64,000 bases of DNA from Trametopsis cervina (lineage: Eukaryota > Basidiomycota > Agaricomycetes > Polyporales > Irpicaceae): positions 492,680 through 556,679 of the forward strand of contig MU278367.1 in assembly GCA_022385755.1 (NCBI GenBank). Reading direction: 5' to 3'. Below, in pieces: positions 55,732-64,000 of this stretch. A program made the translations under genes and the position numbers. The notes under the pieces were generated by a model. That model had not been told where the DNA came from. It ran no database searches and saw only the letters and a list, made by a program, of their open reading frames with translations. Every line of letters starts with the position of its first letter. The stretch's first letter is position 1.

Positions 55732-57270
55732 TCAGCCTTGCAAGTCCCAGACGATCACATCCTCTTCCATATCCGCCGATTCGAAACCTTGAGACACAGT
55801 AATCGCGTGTCGCCGACGAGCCTGACTTCGTTCCGTCCAGGATGACCTCGAGGTCGTCGCCGCAGTACCGTTAACCGCAGCACACCGGGCAATATGTTCA
55901 GAGATCATGTTCCACCCTTCGGTAGCGACCCGCGGGCGTGGACGCCGCTGCCTCCAATCGGCCGAATCGGAGTCCGGAACGTCGGCATACAGTGAAGATC
56001 GCCTAGTCAGCTGCCCAGGACGCGCCTCAGCAAAACCAGCGTTAGATTGGAAATCAGAAGTAGGGGTAGCCGCCATAGAACCAGAATGAGTTGAGGAACG
56101 TCGTCTAGCTACAGGCAGCTCAGAGGGACTTGGAGGTTGTGGTGGCCAGCAGGGACAGGCGTATTCGAGGATCCCGCGAGATAGTGAGCTGGAGCTGGTC
56201 TGTGAGGTGTTGATGACGCTATCGTCATTCTTGGCCTCGGTCGGTCTATCCTGCGCATTGTGTCCAGGCCCGTTATCTTGGTGTCCAGAATCCACTTCAG
56301 GGTCCGAGCCGTTACTTTCCTGAGACAGACTAGGTTCAATGGATAGAGTGTCGCGGGAATCAACAGGCATGAATTCGACGCTCTGCGAACTGGGGCTATC
56401 ATGGCAACTGAAGAAATCCTCGAGGTCTAACGAACCCGCTAACGATAAACTTGGCGAACTGTTTCCCTGATGACCTGTTGATCTGGTCAGCGAGCTGCGT
56501 TGATTATATATGGAAAGCAAGCACACACCTGACGGAAGGGCGAACTGGCTCGGTATCACATATGGCTCCTTCATCTCTGCGCGGGTGACGAGGTACGTAG
56601 GCTGCGCACCGACAGCGAGAGCCCTTACGACGCGCTTCCTCTTACCTGGTTCGCGCGAACTGAAGAGTGTGATAGCGAACAACGCAGCAAACATCATGAT
56701 AGGGGCGACGAGCGCACGCGTTGCTTCTAGCGGGTCATGCATCGTTTCGTTGTACTCTGGCATTGGTTCCATAGTGGGCGCCGCTGTGGTGTACGCTGGG
56801 CCTGTGCGGGTTGGGGGGATGGCGGAGTCGTGCATGGAACCGGTGAAGAAGCTTCTGTCGTCTGTTGACCCTGGTCTTGCGCGGGTTGGGGCGAGAGGAT
56901 AGAAGCGGTCGTGTTCGGTGTTGTGAGGCATTGCTGTGATGAGAGCAGCGTTGGCCGTGGTGATGTGGTGGGTGCTTGCTATCTTCGACGTTGGGCTATT
57001 TATGGGGTCAAGGTCGTCAATAGGGTCGCACGTCGGAGGAACAACAAGTACTATGCACCCTGTCTCGGATTCCACCTTTCCGTCAATTTCAGCAGTTGTA
57101 GTGTTGGATAGATAGGCGTACACGTCCGGCGTGTAGGTCTGCGCACAGCCGACCAAGAAATTCTTGAATCTGCGTGACCGAGCCTGTGTGTATTCTTTAA
57201 AGTCGTCGTCAGTGTTAAACAGCCCCATGAGGGCTATCATGCTAATGAGTGTGAAATGTAGAAGGTCCAT
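55732..57270 (-). CDS. Unrecognised single-pass membrane protein
   Basis: Two exons (57270-56529 and 56474-55732) give 494 residues. The 54-base intron (GTGTGT..CTGACCAGATCAACAG) is a multiple of three and lacks stops, so it can be missed. N-terminus: MDLLHFTLISMIALMGLF is a signal peptide or anchor. It is followed by a luminal part with YAYLSNTTTAEIDG and TGCIVLVVPPTCDPIDDL. A membrane helix near residue 190 (APIMMFAALFAITLFS) is followed by REPGKRKRVVRAL, a positive-inside stop-transfer. The cytosolic half is serine-rich and disordered (SQTSSSSLSRGILE, ARRRSSTHSGSM, TRRSSLYADVPDSDSADW) with several RRxS sites for basophilic kinases. It ends EEDVIVWDLQG. No family was recognised. Confidence 0.75.
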   Translation of the reverse strand: MDLLHFTLISMIALMGLFNTDDDFKEYTQARSRRFKNFLVGCAQTYTPDVYAYLSNTTTAEIDGKVESETGCIVLVVPPTCDPIDDLDPINSPTSKIASTHHITTANAALITAMPHNTEHDRFYPLAPTRARPGSTDDRSFFTGSMHDSAIPPTRTGPAYTTAAPTMEPMPEYNETMHDPLEATRALVAPIMMFAALFAITLFSSREPGKRKRVVRALAVGAQPTYLVTRAEMKEPYVIPSQFALPSGVCLLSIYNQRSSLTRSTGHQGNSSPSLSLAGSLDLEDFFSCHDSPSSQSVEFMPVDSRDTLSIEPSLSQESNGSDPEVDSGHQDNGPGHNAQDRPTEAKNDDSVINTSQTSSSSLSRGILEYACPCWPPQPPSPSELPVARRRSSTHSGSMAATPTSDFQSNAGFAEARPGQLTRRSSLYADVPDSDSADWRQRRPRPRVATEGWNMISEHIARCAAVNGTAATTSRSSWTERSQARRRHAITVSQGFESADMEEDVIVWDLQG

Positions 57271-57502
57271 AATGGTAGGGTGTCGAGGATAGTGATGTGT
57301 GTGAGCTTGGTACCAGCAAGTCGACGAGAAAGTTAAAAGACAAGAAACGTCCCAGCACTAAAGTCCAACATAAACCACCTCTTCACATTCACATTCGAAG
57401 CACAGACAGAGAAGCAGGAAGCATCACACCAACTTCCTTTTACAGTAGAGACACGTCTGTATTCAGCAGTTGTGACGGTTTCTTGTCACATAGGGGCCGT
57501 TA

Positions 57503-59476
57503 CTACCGTCGTGCTTTCTTGTCACCCTTCTCCCCTGTAGGACCGTTACCTACTCTTTTCCGTTTTGTAGTGTTTTGAGATTTTTCGGGTGTTTGGAATT
57601 TCTCAAGCTGGGCCTGAGAAATGGCTAGGGTCCCTGCAAGAATCCTTTTTTCTCCCAGCCGGACAATAATCGCGTTCCGTTTGTTCACGCTGAGATCCTC
57701 TCGTGCGAGCAGCGATTCATCCTCCTATGGGACGTTCAGAATATGCACAACATACACAAGTGCATACGCACCTCGATTGTTGTGGGATATTGAGCTAGGC
57801 GTCTTTGTAAAACTTCAATGGCCACTTTTAGCACCTCGCCGTCTATTGAGGGTTTGGGAAGTTTGCTCTTCGATAGTGTTTTCTGCCACTCGGCGTCGGA
57901 CTGCAGCAGTAAACGCGCCAAAGACACCAGGTCTGCGGGCAGCTCGCAGTCGGTAAAGACGATGAAAGTGCTGAGAGTGCGCAGCAAAAGTCAGCTACAT
58001 CAATCATGACCGCCTGATGAACTCACTCGTCCTCAACTTCTTCCAGCCACCAATCTATACGATCTTGGTACGCCGAGGTGTTCTCTTTTGCCACGGCCTT
58101 CACAACAAGGTCGGCCGGAACCTCGACGTTGTCTGCCATATTTCCAATGCCCGACAACGGTGGTTCGAGCGGTAATTCATCAACGTGCCCGTACCGTCGG
58201 AGCAGGTCAGAATTTGGGGGATCACCATACGTATTCCACTGACACGCGTAAGAACACTATCAAGAAAAAGGCATATTGCAGAAAAACCCACTATCTGTTC
58301 GTCCGCCTTGATCGGTCTTGTGGTGATCATCTTCAAATCCTGTTCTTCGTAAAACAATTTCGCCTGAAAGATGGAAATGCGAGCTATATATCGAATACGT
58401 AGCCTCATTGACAGGAAAACTCACATTTTCAGATCCATAACGAGCATTCAGCATATCCGCCATGGGCACCAGCGCGACATCAGCCGGATCGTCACCAGAT
58501 TCGTCGTCGTCGTCGTCAGCACCCTCACTATCTTCTCCGCCGCCGGCATCACCGTCCTCTGGTGTTTCGTCGACATCCATGGCTGCACTGTCAACGCTTT
58601 TGTTCGCATCTGGTGCGTCGACGTCTTCTTCTTCGTCATTGTCGTTTTGAGTTTCACCTTCCCATTTCGAGACCTGGAAGCTGCGCGATAGGATTCGGCT
58701 GCCCATGACATGGTAGCGTTCGAGGGTGTAATGTTTCGCGTGCAATTCCGCGGGGAACAAATCTGGACGACTCTGAACAGAACGTCAGGGTTATACTGTG
58801 ATTCATTGGCCAGCAAATACAAATACCTGTATCACTGGGACGACCTTTGCATAATAGTCTTTCTCGGCATCCGACTTTCCGACTTTATCTGCCGTAAAAA
58901 TGCATAGTTAAAGCGACATCACCCCCGTCCGCGAAACGCAACGGACCAACCTACCACAGCAGTGCCCATGAGCTCCTCGAGCTCGGCTGCAGTCCAAAAC
59001 ATGGGCGTGTCAAATTTTGACGGCAGTATTGCTGGAAAAGCGTGATATATGGTTAGTGCTGACAAGGACAATGACGACCCGAAAAGTACAGGGCAGGCAA
59101 ACACGCACCTAGATACCCGTCCCACTTCGACTCCGTACCTTGTGCTTCTTCCCACATTATGCACAAGATCAAGCCCGCCCACCCGACATGGAGGCCGTGC
59201 TGCTTCCATGCGTGCGTGCCAATTTTGCTCGGCAATAGCGACGTACGCGTCGACAGGGTCAGGTTTCTCGGGATAGAGAACAGCGTGTGGCCCGCCTGTG
59301 CGTCACCGTGATCCAGCCACGTAAGCTTTGTTCGCTCCAGAAAGTGATACATTGCGCACCGGCAGGTCTCGCAGCGCGACAGCCCCTCGTGCGCACCCTG
59401 GGATCTCGGTGATCTTCATCGCGTCGTTGTCCACTGTGCCATGGTGGCTTTGGAACCAATCAACGAAGCCTTCCAT
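57503..59476 (-). CDS. SET-domain lysine methyltransferase, SETD6/Rkm4 type
   Basis: Methylates lysines on non-histone substrates such as ribosomal proteins (Rkm4) or NF-kB/other factors (SETD6). About eight exons; the first are 59476-59360, 59295-59109 and 59031-58951. Landmarks: MEGFVDWFQSHHG, then RDLPAGHTLFSIPRNLTL across intron 1 (start of SET), MFWTAAELEELMGTA and then SRILSRSFQVS. VALVPMADMLNARYGSEN is the catalytic ADMLN block. TRPIKADEQIWNTYGDPPN, with LLRRYG after it, is the post-SET block, followed by the substrate-binding domain (LARLLLQSDAEWQKTL) and a basic tail (TTKRKRVGNGPTGEKGD). An acidic insert (DEEEDVDAPDANKS, ADDDDDESGDDP) inside the SET domain is typical of the subfamily. 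It is divergent from the CRAL-TRIO gene across 167 bases. Confidence 0.9.
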
Positions 59477-59643
59477 GTTGCGCGTCGTGCGGCAGACGTT
59501 CTTCGAGATGTGGTTTGGCACGGGCGACTCTGGTAATTTGACAGGAAGAGGTTTATTCGGGTGGATTACTTCTGAGGAACGGATAAGGGTTATCTGTCGA
59601 TCCCGGATCAGAGGACGAAGTATTCGTGCGGTAACGCTTTCAC

Positions 59644-61343
59644 ATGCTCACGGCGTCACCTTCTCTGCGCGCCCTTGACATCGCTAACGACTGGCAGGAC
59701 GGTGATGAACGCGGCGCACGACCTCCACCATACCCACATCTCGTCGATATTGACGCGTCCATGAGTGGCAACATCCGCACGGTTCTCGAAGCCCAACATC
59801 AAGCACTCGAAGAACTGTACACGGAGCATCTGCATGCGGTGCAAGACCTGCAGACGGTCCTTATTACGGACATATTGCCCGGTCTGGCGGACGAGCTTGA
59901 CTGGGATGGGGGCACCGTCGAGTTTGCGCGTGAATGGCTAAACGACACAGGTATGCAGCTGTGAGAGTTGTGGAGCTGCGAATGGTTGCTAATAGCCTAT
60001 CACTTCCTCAGGCTCGGTCTTTCGCATGCTAAAAGTAAGAAATCACAATCAAATACGTACACACCGACACTTACATCCACCTTCTAGCGGCACAAATTCA
60101 CGACCTCATTTACGCTCGAGGCGCTTCGCACGATGCTCATCTGGCGGCACGACGTCCTCCAGACGCACCTTGGGTCCGCTTCGCCCTTCCTCACCTGTCT
60201 GCCCGCTTCGACGCGTGACCCGCTCGGGCGGCCCATCGTCATTATCCGACTCGCCCGTCTCTGGGAGCACCACACCGACCTACGCGGCGCGTTACTACAT
60301 AACATGGAACTGCTCCGGCTACACCTCGTCTCGCTCTCCGAGCACGACTCCTCGGCGCGCCCGGTACTACAGTACGTCGCACTACTCGACATCAAGGGTG
60401 TCACATTCAACGGCGTGGTTTGTCTTCCGTCCGCTGCTTACGTCCGTCGAACTCCGCTGACCTCTCACGCGGCGCTGTTGCAGCAGAGCCTGCAGCTTCT
60501 GAGCTGGTTCATGCAGGACCTCGTCCCCAAGTTTCCCGGGCTACTAGCGGCAGGCACGTTCTAGCTTTTCCGCAGACGCCGCGCTCTATTCACCGAAGCC
60601 CTCTCCTCAGCCTTCGTTCTCAACTATTCGTGGACGCAGGCCGGCCTATGGAACCTGTCAAAGTGGGTGTTCTTACTTCTTACTTCTCCCTTTCCGTTCT
60701 ATCATTCTTCGTTTTTTGGCGGCCTTCTTCGTATACCAGTCCTCGGCTAGCGCGAACTGACACGCTAGAACCACAGACGCATCCTCCCTGCATCGGCTCT
60801 TCAAAAAGTCTTCTTCCCCACCGCACTAGAGCTTCGCGCATACCTCTCGCCCGACGCGCTCCCGCAAGGTACGTACACATTATCTCTATCTGCTTCTCAC
60901 AGTCAGTCCATCATCATCATTAACCCAAAAACACAGAATGGAGCGGCACACTTCCGCCGTTACAGGACATCGACAACGTCCTCCGCCGCTATACTGCCGG
61001 GTCTCCGCCTCCTCCGACACCCTCACTGCCCCAACCTCCACCGCAGCCCTCATCTCCACCTCCTCCCCAACCCCCCGCTCAGCCCGTACTATCCGCCCTC
61101 TCACTGCTCAATCCCTTCTTTGGCTACCCTGTCACATCCTCCTCTTCTTCCTCAGAATCTGCGCCATACCTACGGCACGGCCGCCGTCGGAAACGCGACC
61201 TGGTGTACACGCTCGCGCGGCTCTGGTGGGTACGCTGGGGAGGCGCGCTCCGTGCCTCCCTCCTTGTACTCCTCGCCCTGATTGCTGTGTGGAAACGTAG
61301 GCGGCTATGGGGTCTTTCGCGGCGGTTCATTACTTCGAAGTAG
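59644..61343 (+). CDS. CRAL-TRIO (Sec14-like) domain protein with C-terminal membrane anchor
   Basis: Sec14-like domains carry a lipid and sense or exchange phosphoinositides. Seven exons (59644-59950, 60012-60034, 60088-60414, 60484-60553, 60611-60662, 60777-60868, 60937-61343) give 425 residues. An N-terminal helical CRAL segment (HKFTTSFTLEALRTMLIWRH) leads to the lipid-binding lobe: PIVIIRLARLWEH, YVALLDIKGVTFNG, LLSWFMQDLVPKFPG, AFVLNYSWTQAGLWNLSK and LPASALQKVFFPTALEL. After a proline-rich spacer (PPPTPSLPQPPPQPSSPP) comes one membrane helix, ALRASLLVLLALIAVW, and a basic end. It is probably tail-anchored, on ER or another membrane. One intron (60554-60610) begins GC (CAG|GCACGT). Another (60415-60483) is 69 bases, in frame and stop-free. 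Confidence 0.88.
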
Positions 61344-61595
61344 GAAGAGTAAAGTATTGTTCAGTGCTCGTTTTCGTTGTTCTCTTATTCTCTTATTCAT
61401 GCATAGACACGGTTCATATTCGATAGATCACATTTTGTATACCCCGCAGGGCGTTTCCAGACATTAATATATACGAGAGGATTATGCTACACGACGATGC
61501 AAACGGAACAGAGAAAGTGAAGGAAATCGTAATAGGTCATTAAAGGTCCACCGGTACATCTTTCGCCGCACTGCGGCGTGTTCATGCTTTGTTTG

Positions 61596-63037
61596 TTATA
61601 GGAAATATTCAGGCAGCTGCAAAAGCACATCAATCAGCACACCAAACTCCAATCTCAAACAGAAACAGTCCTACCTTCCCGCCAACATTCTGCGCCGCCT
61701 GCTGACTCGGCCCATCCCTCTCATTCTCCGGCGCCGCATAAAACACATTAAAGAACCTCTCCCCATCCGGCCTCACCTCCAAAATACTCGCCGAGTTCCC
61801 GCATCTATAGCAGTAATTCGGCGCAGACCACACGGTGGAGAGGTGCCCGTCGAAGAGGGACGAGAAGCCCTCCATGCACAGTTGGTGTGCGCGCAGGATG
61901 TGTGTCATGCTGTTTGTTTCGAGGAATTTGTAGACGACGCCCGAGCCGAAGGTGTAGCCTGCGCCTCTGGGGGGATGTTAGCTGTGATATGGGGGGAGGG
62001 GGCAAGGACGGGGAGGGGGGCAAGGACTGACCTAGGGGATATTGCGAAGTCCTCTTTTTCGGGGTCTGGGTCTGACCAGACGAGGTCGGCCATTGGACCT
62101 TCGTGTGGGATCTCTGTAGCGGACGAGGAAATAGGACACGATTAAGATGACAGTTATACCTTGCCAGCTGGAACGTACCTCTAAATCGGTCAACGACCTT
62201 GATCTGGTCTATCGAGTGTATCGACGGCGACAGGCCTATTAACGCCGTCGTGTGAGACCTCGCACTTGGATACACAGAAGGGCGAAAGAAGAGGGAAAGG
62301 AAAGACAGACGCACCGCCATGCACACAGAAGATCTTGTCGTCGATGACGACGGAAAGCGTGAGGAAGTCAAACATGTCCGTGAAGTACGTCCACACATGC
62401 GACGAGCCGTATTTGCGCACGCATTCTGTGTAGAAGCCGTATGTCTGTGCGTGGTCGTGCGTTAGCGTCAGCGTAAGCACATAGACAGGGTAAAGGTGGA
62501 TGGACGGACCTGGGTGACGGCACGCGACTCGTGGTTTCCGCGGATGAGCTGCACTCTGTCCGGATAGCGCAGTTTGAGGCATGTGAGGAGCGAGATCGTC
62601 TCGACGCTGAACAGGCCGCGGTCGACGTAGTCTCCTAGTAGGGCAGAGCGCGGTGTTAGTGTCCTATGCCATCGAACCAAAACAGCGAAGGAAAGGAAGG
62701 GGAGGAGGGTGAAGAGAGAGGATGAACCTAAGAAGAGGTAATTCGTGTTCGGTGCGTACCCGCCTATCCGGAATATCTCAATGAGGTCGTAGAACTGTCT
62801 TTCGCGCCCATCAGCACACCTCACAACCCCCCAACCCCCGCGCTCGGATGTGGCGGGGACGCAGACTCACCCATGAATATCCCCAACAACAGTAACGGGC
62901 GCGCTGACATGGACGACATTGCTCTCGCGCATGAGGACCTCCTTCGTCTTCTCGCATATCTCGCGCAGGAGCGCCTCGTGCAGGAGCTGTTTCTTCAGCA
63001 GCTGCGATATGCACGCGTCGAGGTCGAATGGGGCCAT
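61596..63037 (-). CDS. PPG1: PP2A-like serine/threonine phosphatase catalytic subunit, PPG1 type
   Basis: Metal-dependent phosphatase; in yeast Ppg1 works in the FAR (STRIPAK-like) complex and counteracts mitophagy. Eight exons (63037-62871, 62798-62728, 62634-62510, 62444-62315, 62235-62179, 62113-62032, 61966-61675, 61616-61596) give 314 residues. All PPP signatures are present: GDIHG, GDYVDRG, RGNHES, then [22 protein letters not shown] and [31 protein letters not shown] and the PNTNYLFLG segment fit PPG1 better than PP4 or Sit4. The last exon has only 21 bases and supplies LPEYFL, the conserved C-terminal (D/E)YFL methylation tail of PP2A-like enzymes. Stopping at the open frame in exon 7 would miss it. 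It converges with the CRAL-TRIO gene. Confidence 0.93.
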
Positions 63038-64000
63038 GGCGGCGGCGGCGGAGCGTACAGTAGGTTTGGTGGTGAAGTGAGTGCAGAAGATGGTGACTCG
63101 CGGGTCACTTGACAGATTTCGATAGTCGCTGCGCGTGGTGTTTGGCGCCCGTTGTGCGATCGTCCTCTGATCAGGCGTGCCGCGAAGATTGCTTGGTTTT
63201 CTGCGGACGCTGGCAGCATTGGGAGAGTAAAATAAAATAAAGTGTCGCAGAGATTGGGGCCTCTTTCACTCGTGTGCACTACATGGCGATGCCATGACTC
63301 CCGCACCAACCAATACACAGATAACGTGTACTCATCCGCTCACTGGGGTCTCAGACTGCACTATCATTTATATTTTCCCAGTCGTGACCTTTGTAAATCA
63401 CCAAAACAGAATTTACAGATCATCATCTTGATTGTCCTCCAACCTGGCCAGAAGGAATGGATGGATGGGTTGTTGCAAGTCTGAGCGCGTTAGGGAGGGT
63501 TAGGCTACGGCTTCACTGTGATAGCCCGATTCGATCTACGCTCACGAACATACAGTACGAGCCTACCTGCACTCACTGCGGAACCCTCAGATTATTTGGT
63601 TCCAGAAAGATTCTGAAATGAGTGGTATTCAGAACTATTCCGAGCCGGTGGTCTGGATAACCGTCTAATAGGAGTTTATTTAGAGCTCCGAATCCTGCAG
63701 CTGTTCAGAGTGTATTAGGCGCCAAATAACCCATTATTCGCACCATTTTTGCAGACGAGCATTGCTAGTTTCGGCTCACTATTAGGACTCTTGATAGTTC
63801 GTCTGTTTGAGCGTGGCATGTAAGTTCTGCTCTGAATAAATGATGTTTCATCTCCAAAAAGGTTCATGATGATTGCAGGATCTTCGCGAAATTTTTGCCT
63901 CGCCTGTGTAACCCTGGCCTGAGGTTTATCACGTGGTTTCCTATTCCGGACATGTATTATCTGTGCTCGCGGGCCTTCGTCGTTCTTCAGTACTCACCTT
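63038..64000. other. Right-edge intergenic region
   Basis: Promoter of the phosphatase gene, then about 900 bases in which no gene was recognised. The last bases, read on the minus strand, are AAGGTGAGTACTG, a perfect donor site. A minus-strand gene outside the window may therefore send an intron or exon into this stretch, but no coding exon could be identified. Confidence 0.4.

Noticed and set aside
63985..64000. AAGGTGAGT on the minus strand at the right edge as an exon end
   Set aside because: A strong donor, but no coding exon or acceptor can be identified inside the window.
1..64000. CRISPR arrays, prophage, bacterial operons or biosynthetic gene cluster
   Set aside because: No direct-repeat/spacer array, phage genes or clustered synthase/tailoring enzymes are present; the window is spliced fungal nuclear DNA.

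Overview
The window is nuclear DNA of a filamentous basidiomycete, most likely an Agaricomycete. The evidence is spliced genes with introns mostly of 45-70 bases (GT-AG with CTRAY-like branch points), families typical of that group (two WOPR/Gti1-Pac2 regulators, tandem F-box-like proteins, a GAF-type free methionine sulfoxide reductase, a HET-C2-type glycolipid transfer protein), and dense packing on both strands. Exon structures below were traced by hand from splice consensus and family conservation, so single boundaries may be off by a few bases.

Left block (1-10.3 kb): 5' end of a glycolipid transfer protein gene (-), free Met-R-sulfoxide reductase (+), cysteinyl-tRNA synthetase with two candidate starts (-), a small membrane-protein ORF lying against a 613-bp inverted-repeat transposon, a degenerate membrane-anchored aspartic-protease-like protein (-), and WOPR regulator 1 (+).

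Middle block (10.3-32.7 kb): an 11 kb stretch in which I find no gene separates WOPR regulator 1 from the convergent WOPR regulator 2 (-, 26.2-22.0 kb). The latter shares a 4.3 kb intergenic region with a divergent C2H2 zinc-finger gene (+). The two WOPR proteins share the DNA-binding domain, one exact intron position and a C-terminal tail motif.

Right block (32.7-64 kb): an 18-bp minisatellite, a tandem pair of F-box-like genes (-), a cluster of membrane-traffic and ion genes (Arl3/ARFRP1-type GTPase, V-ATPase subunit c'', CLC chloride channel), a CoA-binding-fold protein, a probable U1 snRNA gene, a Cue5-like CUE protein, a small coiled-coil protein, a Vps3844-type ER membrane protein, two unrecognised multi-exon genes (one with an apparent stop and frameshift), an unrecognised single-pass membrane protein, a SETD6/Rkm4-type methyltransferase, a CRAL-TRIO tail-anchored protein and a PPG1-type phosphatase.

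Functional links visible in the layout are the V-ATPase c'' gene directly upstream of the CLC channel (organelle acidification plus counter-ion), with an Arf-like trafficking gene sharing its promoter, and two paralogous master-regulator-type WOPR genes embedded in unusually large intergenic regions.
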